From the NCBI GenBank assembly GCA_964413535.1, contig CAYPTB010000066.1:1-64000 (forward strand): DNA of 64,000 bases, written 5' to 3'. The stretch is from CAYPTB01 sp964413535 (lineage in GTDB: Bacteria; Planctomycetota; UBA1135; GCA-002686595). Position 1 is the stretch's first letter; every line of letters starts with the position of its first letter. The notes under the pieces were generated by a model, which made no database searches, had not been told where the DNA came from, and worked only from the letters and a program-made list of their open reading frames with translations. Position numbers and translations under genes: made by a program. Shown piece by piece: positions 26,347 to 35,073 of the stretch.

Positions 26347-26357
26347 CCCAGGGCCAT

Positions 26358-27284
26358 ATGGCAACAGAACCAGGATGGCGACAGTTCGAGAAACTGATCG
26401 CCGATATTCAGACGCAGCTAGTGCCAGACGGCGAAGTCGAGCACGATGTCAAGATCGAAGGCAAGTCAGGAGCACTCCGTCAGTGCGATGTTGTTGTTCG
26501 GCACAAGATTGGCTTATGCCCCATATTGGTCGTCTTTGAGTGTAAGGACAACACAAAGCCAGTAGACGTCGGGATGGTCGATGCTTTTGTTGGCAAACTC
26601 GACGATGTCGCTGCTTCAAAAGGCGTACTGGTCTCTACCTCAGGTTTCCAGTCAGGTGCGCGGAGGCGTGCCGCAAAGGCCAACATCTTGCTCCTGTCTC
26701 ACCGCGAGGCAACTGACGCTGATTGGAAAGCTCTCTTGGGAGAACATTCCTGGATAACTCTCGACATGAGAGGCTTCGAGGACACGCACGCTATGGCACG
26801 CCTAGAGAGCGGCACTCATCGCAGACTGGCTCCCCATGAACAACTTGTACTTGCAGGTCAGCAGATTACTGTCCAAGAGTTTGTTAATGACTGTCATGAT
26901 CAAGTTCCATTGATTCGATCGATTGGTTCCATGCAATGGGATATCCCCCTCGACTCTCGCGATGTCTTCCTTCTTGGATGCGAAGGGCTAGGCCCACTCC
27001 TCAGTGTGATCGTCACATCAAACTTTGTTGTGCGCCGGTATGCCGTCAACCTAGTTGTAGCGTCAGGAGACGTTCTAGAAAATCCCGAAACAGGCAAGCA
27101 TGAGTTAACTCGGCTAACTACGGGGGCCATTTCATGGCGTGAAGAACTCGAGCGACAGGAGGGGATCGTTCTAAGCCAAGCGGAGTACGAAGAAACGCAT
27201 GGAGACGCATCCCCACTTCAGTACATCTTCAATCCGAACAAGACGAAGAAGTACATCAGTCTTGTTATCACCCAGAAGGGATGA
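26358..27284 (+). CDS. Mrr-like restriction endonuclease-fold protein
   Basis: The product is 308 aa from MATEPGWRQFEKLIADIQ. Residues 8-115 form a PD-(D/E)XK nuclease of the Mrr type: Glu11, Asp44 in QCDVVVRH, and Glu61-Cys-Lys63 in VVFECKDN, followed by FVGKLDDVAASKGVLVSTSG. Mrr proteins cut modified or foreign DNA. The C-terminal 190 residues are not recognised and could be a target-sensing domain. The sequence is clearly more A/T-rich than the core genes. It stands 28 bp before the DUF3800 gene on the same strand and probably forms an operon with it. The start is set at MATE because upstream codons belong to the family A remnant. Confidence 0.75.
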   Translation: MATEPGWRQFEKLIADIQTQLVPDGEVEHDVKIEGKSGALRQCDVVVRHKIGLCPILVVFECKDNTKPVDVGMVDAFVGKLDDVAASKGVLVSTSGFQSGARRRAAKANILLLSHREATDADWKALLGEHSWITLDMRGFEDTHAMARLESGTHRRLAPHEQLVLAGQQITVQEFVNDCHDQVPLIRSIGSMQWDIPLDSRDVFLLGCEGLGPLLSVIVTSNFVVRRYAVNLVVASGDVLENPETGKHELTRLTTGAISWREELERQEGIVLSQAEYEETHGDASPLQYIFNPNKTKKYISLVITQKG

Positions 27285-27312
27285 GCACTGGGCGTGCGAT
27301 GATTGCTGTCCA

Positions 27313-28113
27313 ATGACTGTTGCTGTAATCAAGTGTGTTTTCGACGAGAGCGGTGACGTCAAGAAGGGCGATTTCTATGCGATGGCTGGAGTTGTTGCCA
27401 GCCGAAGGCAGTGGAAGTCACTCTATTCCGCTTGGCGCAAGAGCTTGAAACATGGAAAGCCTATTCGCTATTTCAAGATGTACGGGTCGGCGTCGAAGAC
27501 CGGAGAGTTCCTTGGCTGGAAGAGAGCGGAAATTACTCGGAAAGTTGAACAGTTGACAGCTGTTCTTCGCGAGAACGCTAGCGATCATGTTGCCCTGGTA
27601 ATTCCCATGTTGCCGTTCAGGCATGTGATGAAGCGATCCAGCCTTCCCGATGAGTATCAAGATCCGTACTTGCTATGCTTTCTAGAGAGCCTTCGGGCGG
27701 TCAATACAAAAATGGAGTCGCTAGGCGGTCCGCAAAGAAAGCCATTGCTTATCTACGACAATCAGAAGAAGTTCATTAAGAAACATTGCCGCGACTTGTT
27801 CATGAGGATTCACGCTGAGCCACCCGATCATCCTATGCAGGTTCTTGGCCGCTGGCTCAGGAAGGAACCCGAGTTCAAGGACGATCAGAAAGAAGAGATC
27901 GGGATACAGGCCGCCGATTTGGTTGCGTGGCACTACAGAACTTTGCCTTGGGAAAGTCGTTTCAAGAAACACCGGAGGCGTCGTTTTGTTACTCAGATAG
28001 AAGGTCTACCGCTCATTGCGAAGTGCCCGGACTACAAGGAAATCGAAGAGTGGCGGTGGACCCTCCACCGATTCCTACGAGCGGTTGAGGAAGAGAACCG
28101 CCAAGAACCCTAG
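27313..28113 (+). CDS. DUF3800 protein
   Basis: The product is 266 aa from MTVAVIKCVFDESGD. The N-terminal DESGD and the later IGIQAADLVAWHYR are the hallmark acidic motifs of DUF3800, which has an RNase H-like fold and is common beside restriction and phage-defence genes. Asp11, Glu12, Asp15 and the Asp in QAADL could bind metal. The biochemical activity is not established for the family. The close pairing with the Mrr-like gene supports a joint role. Confidence 0.75.
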   Translation: MTVAVIKCVFDESGDVKKGDFYAMAGVVASRRQWKSLYSAWRKSLKHGKPIRYFKMYGSASKTGEFLGWKRAEITRKVEQLTAVLRENASDHVALVIPMLPFRHVMKRSSLPDEYQDPYLLCFLESLRAVNTKMESLGGPQRKPLLIYDNQKKFIKKHCRDLFMRIHAEPPDHPMQVLGRWLRKEPEFKDDQKEEIGIQAADLVAWHYRTLPWESRFKKHRRRRFVTQIEGLPLIAKCPDYKEIEEWRWTLHRFLRAVEEENRQEP

Positions 28114-28128
28114 TGTGACTTCTCTTAG

Positions 28129-28308
28129 GTCTCCGCCGTTCTACGTGCCGTGATCTTGCCCCTCGTCTTGCGCGCCGTCTTCCCCGCCGCCACGGCTTCC
28201 GCCTTGCTCCGCCTTTAATCCTCCCGGCCTTCCTGCCCGCGCGCTCTTCTGCTCCTTCAGCAGCGTCTGCACCGTGCTTAACGAGTTCTTGCGCGGTGGC
28301 GGGGCTGC
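28129..28308 (-). pseudogene. Decayed lysine/arginine-rich tail of the AT-hook protein family
   Basis: The minus strand contains RAGRKAGRIKGGARRKPW, like the basic C-terminal tails of the proteins at 30233, 39794 and 52434, with frameshifts and no start. It lies directly behind the stop of the HEPN gene. Confidence 0.35.
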
Positions 28309-29310
28309 CTAGGGCAACCGAAAGTCATAGTCTTTGGAGTAGAACGGCTTAGACGTTACCCGAAGTCCCATCTTCGCAGTCGGTGGACGCTTCATTCTTT
28401 CTCTGCGGCTACAGTACTCCAGGAATTCTTGCTTATTCTTCCAGTGTCGCGATTGAACAATTGCGTTCCATGTTGCATTGAGGGCGTAGTAGTCCGCAGC
28501 GTGCAGCGCCTGCGCTGTGACTGCTGCGTAGTTCCCGTCGTGGACAACTTCGCTGCGAATACCGTATAACCAGTCGACAACATGCGCGTCAGCGTGCCCG
28601 TACAGAAGACCGGCAAGTCGCTTCGACAAAGTTGTGCGTTTTGTATCGCCACGGTTCAGTAGCAAGGCTTCCAGGGCAAATACTTGGTACAGGAATGCCT
28701 CGGCCCTGGACTCTGTATGTCGGCTCCGTCCAACAAGGGTGGCCGCGCGCCAGAGAACAGCCTTCCACTTCTTTGAAAGATCTTGATCTCCTAAGAAGTT
28801 GAAATACCTACTGAGTCGCATCTGCTTATAGTATTGCGACCACTGACTGTCTAACTCCTGCGGGATAAGCGCGCCCCGGTGGTCCCAGCTTTGCCTCGGC
28901 GCCGTTCTGTTTGTGCATATGAGGGTTGCTTCTGCTGTCAGTAGCCCAATGTCTCCCCGCAACCCAAATGCACTGACCTTGCTTCGTGGCGAGAAGTAAA
29001 GTAAACTGCCTTCGAGCACCCAGAGCGCTTCTCGACACCGATGCTCAGCGATAGACAGAATCTTGCTAGGCTTGCCACGACAAGTCGTTATTATGAATGT
29101 TGCGGAGTCTAAGGCTGATCCGTCCCGCCAGCTTGTAGGAAGATCGTGCAATCGACCTGTCACCCGAATCGCGTGCAGCATTGATCGACGTGTAGAAATC
29201 ACACAATCGCCAACTAGAACGCGTTTTTGCGGGCCGGACAGTACAAGGTTATCGACGGGATGAACGTAGATAAATGTGCCGCCCAACTCAGAATGAGATC
29301 TCTTTCGCAT
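28309..29310 (-). CDS. HEPN-domain protein (ApeA-like)
   Basis: The product is 333 aa. The C-terminal third has the HEPN layout: a helix with FLYQVFALEALLLNRG, a second LSKRLAGLLYG, and the R-x4-H motif at Arg252-His257 (GIRSEVVHDGNY). The Arg and His form the RNase site in toxin and abortive-infection HEPN proteins such as ApeA and RnlA. The N-terminal 190 residues are not recognised and may sense infection. Composition is A/T-rich. It stands next to, but opposite in direction to, the Mrr/DUF3800 pair. Confidence 0.65.
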   Translation of the reverse strand: MRKRSHSELGGTFIYVHPVDNLVLSGPQKRVLVGDCVISTRRSMLHAIRVTGRLHDLPTSWRDGSALDSATFIITTCRGKPSKILSIAEHRCREALWVLEGSLLYFSPRSKVSAFGLRGDIGLLTAEATLICTNRTAPRQSWDHRGALIPQELDSQWSQYYKQMRLSRYFNFLGDQDLSKKWKAVLWRAATLVGRSRHTESRAEAFLYQVFALEALLLNRGDTKRTTLSKRLAGLLYGHADAHVVDWLYGIRSEVVHDGNYAAVTAQALHAADYYALNATWNAIVQSRHWKNKQEFLEYCSRRERMKRPPTAKMGLRVTSKPFYSKDYDFRLP

Positions 29311-29433
29311 TTACACATTCCTGGAGGGCATGCACTTCTTCCTGCGGCCAATCTTGCCATATCCGCCTAGTTGTTGCGTGACTTAGGCAGACGAGCTTGT
29401 GGAACTGAAGTCTCGTGGCGATTCTCTCGCCGC

Positions 29434-29575
29434 CTACGGCTTCCGCCTCGTCCCGCCCTTGCGCCGACCCGCCTTCTTGCCACGCTTCTTCGCTCCCCGT
29501 CCCTTCTTCGTCGCCCTTCCCGAGCCCGCGAAGTACATCGTCCCGGTGCGGAGCTGGCCGGCGGCGAGCAGGCTC
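29434..29575 (-). pseudogene. Tail fragment of an AT-hook protein gene
   Basis: The minus strand reads ESLLAAGQLRTGTMYFAG then SGRATKKGRGAKKRGKKAGRR and stops at 29434. This equals the end of the winged helix plus the basic tail of the family (compare MLLANGKIRMEGQ). The first two thirds of the gene are missing. Confidence 0.55.
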
Positions 29576-30214
29576 TCATCCGCTCCGTTTCGGTTGTCCT
29601 CTCCGAGTCGTGTTCATTCGGGCGTGTAGCGCCTCCTGACGTTCCTCTGCTCTCCGCTCCACATGATCCCACAAGAAGGGGAGGGTGCCCTCAAGCGCCA
29701 GCGTCCGGCTGATGAGATCTGTCAATTCACCGAGCGCCTTGCTCTTGGCAATCCAGCGCTCGTTGAATGCGTTTTCGGAAGGAGTCTCTCCCGGCTGGAT
29801 GGGAGCTAGCGTCTCCATAGCGCATACAGCCTCGGCCGCCTTGATCCTGCGCCAATCTCTATCGAGCAGGCACACCTTCCCAAAGGTGATGTCAAGCTCG
29901 CGATTGCCTGCCTCGATTTCCTGCTCGATCATGCGCACTTCGCGCCGGGCATTCTCGGTGAAGGCCAAGGCTCCTTCTTGGGCCAGGGGATCACCAGCGG
30001 CAGCGAGCGCACGGAGCGCGTCATGATGAAGGATCCCCTGCATAAGGAACCGCTCCTCCGTTCGGCGGACCCTAGCGAGCGCGCTCATCCACTCCGCATA
30101 GGCTTCACGCACTTTGTCACGGCGGGTCTCCCGCCAGTGGCGGGCTTGCTGGAAGACAAGTCCGGCGAAGCCTATTGTTGCCGCCGCGATAGTTGCTGCC
30201 GCTCCCCAGTCCAT
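29576..30214 (-). CDS. Unknown protein with one N-terminal membrane segment
   Basis: The product is 212 aa. Residues 4-21 (GAAATIAAATIGFAGLVF) form a membrane anchor; the rest is a long helical, charged domain (EIEAGNRELDITFGKV) inside the cell. This layout resembles other small membrane-helix proteins of defence islands, but I recognise no family. It is flanked on both sides by AT-hook family sequence: an intact gene upstream and a tail fragment directly downstream. Confidence 0.55.
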   Translation of the reverse strand: MDWGAAATIAAATIGFAGLVFQQARHWRETRRDKVREAYAEWMSALARVRRTEERFLMQGILHHDALRALAAAGDPLAQEGALAFTENARREVRMIEQEIEAGNRELDITFGKVCLLDRDWRRIKAAEAVCAMETLAPIQPGETPSENAFNERWIAKSKALGELTDLISRTLALEGTLPFLWDHVERRAEERQEALHARMNTTRRGQPKRSG

Positions 30215-30232
30215 CGGCTCCCGGGCAGCATC

Positions 30233-30838
30233 TTACGCGGCCTTCCTGGTCGTAGTCTTGCCCCCCGTCTTCTTGCCAGCCTTCCGCGCCCGCTTCTTCC
30301 CGCCCGTGCGCCGGGTCGCCTTTTTGGCTGCGCGCTTCGCTCCGCGCTTCTTCGCACCCCGACGCCGTCCCGTCTTCTTGCCCGCGCGCTTCTTCTTCGT
30401 CGCTCGCCCGGCGCCAGCGTGATACGTCGCGCCGCGCTTCTGCCCTTCCATCCGGATCTTCCCGTTGGCGAGCAGCATCTGCATCGGCCGCTTGAGCTCC
30501 TTCGAGGGGATGCCGACGCCCTTGCTGATCGCCTCGGAACTTGAGCCGGGGTTGGCGCGAACGAAGTCGTGGACGCTCGCGGCCATCGCGTCGAGGTCCT
30601 CGGGCGAGCGGCGGACGCGCTTGCCCGACTTGGCGCGCTTGCCGGAGCCATCGGGCCGGCCGCGCTTCTTGCCGGCTTTGGCGGGGCGGCCGCGACGGGC
30701 GGGGGCGAACGGGACGGGGATCTCGCCGCCTAGGAGTTGCTGAATGGACCCGAAGGCTTCGGTCCGGATCAGGGCGGAGAGGTCATCAACGAAGGAGTCA
30801 ACGAGAGCGCGGATGTCGGAAGAGATAGTAGCTGCCAT
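30233..30838 (-). CDS. AT-hook, winged-helix, histone H1-like DNA-binding protein (copy 1)
   Basis: The product is 201 aa from the ATG at 30838. The layout is a helical N-terminus (ALVDSFVDDLSALI), two AT-hook-like motifs (RRGRPAK at 49-55 and KRGRPDG at 58-64), a winged-helix-like domain at about 80-141 (DLDAMAASVHDFVRANPG, GIPSKELKRPMQMLL, GQKRGATYHAG) and a Lys/Arg/Ala tail of 60 residues like histone H1 or HC1. It should bind and compact DNA with low sequence preference. Paralogs are at 39794 and 52434. A conserved element lies 36-72 bases upstream. Confidence 0.75.
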   Translation of the reverse strand: MAATISSDIRALVDSFVDDLSALIRTEAFGSIQQLLGGEIPVPFAPARRGRPAKAGKKRGRPDGSGKRAKSGKRVRRSPEDLDAMAASVHDFVRANPGSSSEAISKGVGIPSKELKRPMQMLLANGKIRMEGQKRGATYHAGAGRATKKKRAGKKTGRRRGAKKRGAKRAAKKATRRTGGKKRARKAGKKTGGKTTTRKAA

Positions 30839-30873
30839 GAGGTTTCCTTGTCTGGGGGAGCGAGCGCTGCTCA

Positions 30874-30910
30874 ATAGAGCATTTCGGCCAAGAAGAATGA
30901 AGACTCGCGA
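30874..30910 (-). promoter_or_regulatory. Conserved upstream element of the AT-hook gene (copy 1)
   Basis: This 37-bp stretch is shared, at the same distance from the start codon, with 40405-40443 and 53026-53065. On the gene strand it reads about CTTTATTN5GGCCGAA(A/T)TGCTCTATT. A TTTATT box and a TCTATT box 17 bases apart could be a promoter; a regulator site is also possible. Confidence 0.55.
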
Positions 30911-30969
30911 GTCATTCTCATCAGCACTCCAATGAACTACCGTGGTTCCGCCCTGCCAAGGACTGCAAG

Positions 30970-31425
30970 ATGACCGACGAGCGCTTCTACGAAATTGCTC
31001 TTGCCGAAGTGCGGTCTGGCCGCCTGCGCGAAGGACTACTGGCAAAGTTCTTCGCGGAGACGGACGGGGACAAGGCCAAGGCCGAAGCGCGCTACATCAA
31101 GTACAGGGCGGATGAGCTTGCATTGGCACACGAGACGGCCAAAGCAGAAGCAAGGGAATTCGAATGGAAACACGAACTAGAGAAGTCTCTCCGTCTGAAG
31201 ATATACGAGACCACGCGAAAACGATTGGATGCCGTCGAATGGGCTACAGCGGGCTCTGAGCTATTGGCCTGGGGAGAAGAGAACAAGTGGCCGATGGTCG
31301 CCACAAACGGACAAACGCGGATACAAGAGGGCAGAGCGTCCTGGACTGCGTTTGTGAAGTCCAGGCCGCACGTCGATGTGCACCAGGTGTTGTGGGAGAT
31401 ACTGAACCTAGAGGCCGTGTGGTAG
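30970..31425 (+). CDS. Unknown 151-aa helical protein
   Basis: The sequence is highly charged and helical (EIALAEVRSGRLREGLLAKF, DKAKAEARYIKYRADELALA), with probable coiled coil at 40-90. No membrane segment, signal peptide or known motif is present. It is transcribed divergently from the AT-hook gene, sharing a 131-bp gap with it. Confidence 0.5.
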   Translation: MTDERFYEIALAEVRSGRLREGLLAKFFAETDGDKAKAEARYIKYRADELALAHETAKAEAREFEWKHELEKSLRLKIYETTRKRLDAVEWATAGSELLAWGEENKWPMVATNGQTRIQEGRASWTAFVKSRPHVDVHQVLWEILNLEAVW

Positions 31426-31513
31426 GAAATCCGGCCACCGGTCCCTCACGCGTCCACGAGGTAGCCCAAGTCGCGAAGGTCTCGAACAGGTACCCACCAC
31501 TCAGAATCAAGCT

Positions 31514-31900
31514 CTAGGCCGGCGGAGCTTGTACAATCGTAACCGACAAATCAACCCCAATCCAGCGGCGTCCGGCAAACAAGGGTTGCGCTGAGGCCCA
31601 TAATTCCACCCAGACATCCAAAACACGCTGGTCGGGACCAGACCCTCGCGTTACGCCGTCTTCAATGGACCAATACCTGTTAGACTCTGCGTTACCTTCA
31701 CTCACTCTCGGATTCTTGGTCCAAATCCGTAAGGAGTGTTTGTAATAAGACCATCCATCTGGAATTACGATACGCTTGAAGTCAGTGGATGCATCGGGAT
31801 CGCCAATAGCGTACGCTCGTACTCGTCGAACTTCTCCTGCTAACGTGGCCAGGGGGGTCGCAGCCTGCTCCCGCAGAATCCTGATAAATGCTTCATCCAT
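31514..31900 (-). CDS. Unknown 128-aa protein
   Basis: The start at 31900 (MDEAFIRILREQ) is chosen because upstream codons derive from a fragment of an AT-hook gene. The product is beta-rich after residue 25 (FKRIVIPDGWSYYKHSLRIW, DVWVELWASAQPLF) and ends in a hydrophobic strand. No family recognised. Confidence 0.5.
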   Translation of the reverse strand: MDEAFIRILREQAATPLATLAGEVRRVRAYAIGDPDASTDFKRIVIPDGWSYYKHSLRIWTKNPRVSEGNAESNRYWSIEDGVTRGSGPDQRVLDVWVELWASAQPLFAGRRWIGVDLSVTIVQAPPA

Positions 31901-31934
31901 ATGTTGTGACTCCTGCTTGCTGTTGATTACGCGC

Positions 31935-32040
31935 GCGGCGTCGGTGCCATTGGGGACGGGTATCTCGCATCCATTAGGCGCTGAATCGAGCCCATGGCCT
32001 TTGCCCGGATCAGGCCGGAGATCCACGCTCTCGAACGAGC
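31935..32040 (-). pseudogene. N-terminal fragment of an AT-hook protein gene
   Basis: The minus strand reads ISGLIRAKAMGSIQRLMDA and, after a frameshift, EIPVPNGT, matching SGLIRAEALGSIQQLLGG and EVPVPF of the copy at 39794. The AT-hooks and everything after are missing. Confidence 0.5.
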
Positions 32041-32090
32041 ACTCGCCGAAGTAGGCGAGGGCTGTCCATTCTCATTGCGATTCTTTTCTG

Positions 32091-32795
32091 CTAGCGCCCT
32101 TCCCATCGCCGCCAGATCTCGATGTTGATCCGATCCTCGAAGCCATCCTTCCCGAAGCCGGTATTCCACACGGCAGAAGAGAAGTTTCGCGGTCGTCCGC
32201 TAGCGTCTGTCTCGACATGCTTGCCATGGTCGTTTGGCATGCGATCACCATGACTTGGGATAAAGCCGACAAGTTTGTACTTATTCATTGAGACTCTCTT
32301 CGCGTTCTCACGACCGGGCGCAACAGCGATGGACTTGTATTTCCAATCGCCACTTTGCGTCTCGGCGCAGAGGACGAAGGTGCCGTCAGCGATGCCGGTC
32401 TTGTTCGTGATGACGAGCAACACTTCAGGGAAGCGATCAGCGTCCACCTTGTAGGCGCATTCGTCGTCGCACCAGATCTTCTCGACAGCCGCTTGCACCG
32501 GAGCCGTGTCCACTGGTTCACTCCCGCCAGGTAGTGATCGGGTTCCTACTGGTTCGCCCCCTCCCGTCACCAGGTTGTCGGCGTTCTGATTAGGTGGGCT
32601 GATGGTCGTTGAGGCAGACGCCGAGAGGTCTTGAACTGGGTCTGCCGGACTGATGTGGGGATGAACATAGGAAGAGCCCCATTTGCATAAGCGAGTGGAC
32701 GGCCCGGCGAGGGCTCCGACTTGCCGGTACACGGTCAGTTTCCCCGATGCAAATCTAGTCGCCGTTCGAGTCTTGCAGTTTTGATCGCCAAGCAT
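32091..32795 (-). CDS. Unknown protein encoded behind the kinase
   Basis: The product is up to 234 aa. The ATG at 32795 overlaps the kinase stop by 41 bases; a GTG at 32732 is another possible start. The N-terminal 75 residues are low in structure (Ser/Pro/Asn-rich), followed by a beta-rich domain (EVLLVITNKTGIADGTFVLCA, KYKLVGFIPSHGDRM). Co-direction and overlap suggest the same operon as the sigma factor and kinase, so it may be a target or effector of that pair. No family recognised. Confidence 0.5.
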   Translation of the reverse strand: MLGDQNCKTRTATRFASGKLTVYRQVGALAGPSTRLCKWGSSYVHPHISPADPVQDLSASASTTISPPNQNADNLVTGGGEPVGTRSLPGGSEPVDTAPVQAAVEKIWCDDECAYKVDADRFPEVLLVITNKTGIADGTFVLCAETQSGDWKYKSIAVAPGRENAKRVSMNKYKLVGFIPSHGDRMPNDHGKHVETDASGRPRNFSSAVWNTGFGKDGFEDRINIEIWRRWEGR

Positions 32796-35073
32796 CAGCC
32801 TCCGGCTTCTTGCCCCATTTCTCATAGAGGGCCAGAAGCAGTGTCGCAACTCTCGTCGGGCCTCCATAGCGATCAGACGCGCCAGACATGAAGCGTTCGT
32901 GCTCTTGGACCAAGAACGTCTCTACTTGATCATAACGTACGCCCATGCAAATGAATCCTTGCATGACAGCGTATTCACCGAGCGTTTGGACATCCTTCGG
33001 GTAGCTAAGGCCGACCCACGCTTCCTGAATGACGACAAGCAACTTCTCCAGCTCTAGATGTCCCTGGACCGCTGCGTCCTCGGCAAACTCCCGCATTATG
33101 GCAGTCAAGAAAGCTAGCGTATCGAGGTCCGCGAATTTGCCTCGCCAGGCTGCCGACCAAGTATTCACCCCGTCGGTCAATCGTTCCACGGCTCTTAAGT
33201 AATTGCCGTTCTCTCGCTCGACGATGGCCAGGAAACCAAGTCGGCGGCTAACAGGAGTGCCTGGGACGCTGAGGCTTTTGCCCTCGCTCCAATTCTCCAC
33301 TTGCCGGCTCATCGCGACTGCCTCTTGCAGGTCAACCAAGGCCGCCCGATGCTTTCCACGAGCACGCATAAGTAGTCCGCGCTCTGTGAGCGCCTCAATC
33401 CTAACTCGACTTATCTCGGCCTTCATCTCGTCGCGACTCACAGTTTCGTTGAGAACGGTAGGTACCTTGTCTCGGGACAAACGATCAACGTCGTTCAGAA
33501 CATCCTGCGTAGAGGACAGCAATGGCTCCAGGTCGCCCTCAATAGACACCATCCAACTCGATGCGGGTCTCGCAACCTTGACAACTAGACTGACTCCGTT
33601 CTCAGGCGGTATCTTGCCGCTGTCAATTGATAGTTTGGCCTGCGCCTTGCAAAGCTCGATACGGGTTGGGAGTTCGTCTCCTTCTTCCGCGGCAATGTCT
33701 TCCCGCGCACGAAGTCCTGCTTCCAGCGTAGCGATCGCACCGGCGGGATCTCCAAACCTTGCCTGTAGTCGACCATGACTAAAGTAGAGCTCGGCGAGGT
33801 TGCGGCTGGCGTAAAGGCGCCCAGTTTCCGACCGGTTGTACATCGCGCAGCTAACGGTAAGTCCAGCTAATAGTGTCAGCAGCAAAGACACCGCTGAGCC
33901 GAAGATTACCCGATGTCGAACAAGCGCCTTCCGAAAGCGATAGCCAAGTGAAGGGGGTCCTGCCAGGACTGCCTCGCCATTCAAGTACCGCGTAATATCT
34001 TGCTCTAGTTCCGATGCCGACGCGTATCTGTGGGCTCGCTCCTTCTGAAGACATTTGAGTACTATCCAGTCTGCCTCTCGTCGTAGCAGTCGACGAAGAT
34101 GACGAGCGGTTGTATTGCGCTTAATGGCGATCTGGGCAGCCTCAGCCTCCATGAGGCCTTCATATAGTTGTGATGGGGCTGGCGTATGGGACGATTGTAT
34201 GAGATATACCAAGTCCTGGTAGCTAGCAGAGGCGAGAACATCTTTACTAAGAGGGGTCGCGTTGGTTAGTAGCTCGTAGAGCATGACGCCGAGCGAGTAG
34301 ATATCTGTACGGGTGTCAACGTCAAGCGCGCTCATCCTTGCTTGTTCCGGGCTCATGTATTGAGGCGTACCGACGATCTGATTGAAACCAGTAAGCAGGG
34401 TCTTGTCGGTAAGGTTGAACGCGGCAGCTCTTGCGATCCCAAAATCAATGACCTTTGGGACAGCACGCGTGTCATGTTCTTCGACAAGAACATTTGTTGG
34501 CTTCAGGTCACGGTGAATGATGCCTTGTTGATGTGCGTGTTGAACTGCGCTGCATACATCTGTGAATAGCACAAGTCTTTCTCGGACAGACATGCGGTTA
34601 TCGTTGCAATACTGGGTTATTGGGATGCCTTTGACAAGCTCCATTACAAAGTATGGACGTCCTGATGGTGTCGTACCCGCACCAAGTACTCTAGCGATAT
34701 TGGGATGGTTCATCATCGCGGCGGCCTGACGTTCAGACTCAAAGCGCGCGATGGCTTGGTTGCTGTCGATGCCAGGCTTGATGATCTTCAGGGCGACCTT
34801 CCGTCTAACGGGTTCCAATTGGTCAGCCATGAAGACTCTCCCAAATGCTCCTTCTCCAATAATGTCGAGCAGCTTGTAATCGTCGAAACACGATCCGGTG
34901 TCTTCCGGCAAGGATAGTTGCTTCTTGTCGATGGTAGCCGCGTGTTCTAGCAATGCATTGATGGCAACCTCGGGTGATATCTCGGGAGAAGTCGCCGCAG
35001 CTTTCTGGAGAAAACCATCGATATGTGCCTCGAGGTCCAGCCTGTCATTGTCGCTGTCAATGCTATCGGTCAT
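32755..35073 (-). CDS. PknB-type serine/threonine protein kinase with membrane segment and TPR-like tail
   Basis: The product is 772 aa. The kinase domain spans about residues 66-370: glycine loop GEGAFGRV (73-80), VALK with Lys96, HRDLKPTN (187 onward), DFG at 210-212 and the SPEQA activation-segment end at 241-245. One membrane segment (SAVSLLLTLLAGLTVSC) follows near residue 400. The outer part has TPR-like helices (LYASRNLAELYFSHGRLQ, GDPAGAIATLEAGLRARED). Its ATG overlaps the stop of the sigma gene (ATGA), so translation is coupled. Such pairs are common in planctomycetes; the kinase is thought to activate the sigma factor, which here is an inference. Confidence 0.92.
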   Translation of the reverse strand: MTDSIDSDNDRLDLEAHIDGFLQKAAATSPEISPEVAINALLEHAATIDKKQLSLPEDTGSCFDDYKLLDIIGEGAFGRVFMADQLEPVRRKVALKIIKPGIDSNQAIARFESERQAAAMMNHPNIARVLGAGTTPSGRPYFVMELVKGIPITQYCNDNRMSVRERLVLFTDVCSAVQHAHQQGIIHRDLKPTNVLVEEHDTRAVPKVIDFGIARAAAFNLTDKTLLTGFNQIVGTPQYMSPEQARMSALDVDTRTDIYSLGVMLYELLTNATPLSKDVLASASYQDLVYLIQSSHTPAPSQLYEGLMEAEAAQIAIKRNTTARHLRRLLRREADWIVLKCLQKERAHRYASASELEQDITRYLNGEAVLAGPPSLGYRFRKALVRHRVIFGSAVSLLLTLLAGLTVSCAMYNRSETGRLYASRNLAELYFSHGRLQARFGDPAGAIATLEAGLRAREDIAAEEGDELPTRIELCKAQAKLSIDSGKIPPENGVSLVVKVARPASSWMVSIEGDLEPLLSSTQDVLNDVDRLSRDKVPTVLNETVSRDEMKAEISRVRIEALTERGLLMRARGKHRAALVDLQEAVAMSRQVENWSEGKSLSVPGTPVSRRLGFLAIVERENGNYLRAVERLTDGVNTWSAAWRGKFADLDTLAFLTAIMREFAEDAAVQGHLELEKLLVVIQEAWVGLSYPKDVQTLGEYAVMQGFICMGVRYDQVETFLVQEHERFMSGASDRYGGPTRVATLLLALYEKWGKKPEADAWRSKLQDSNGD

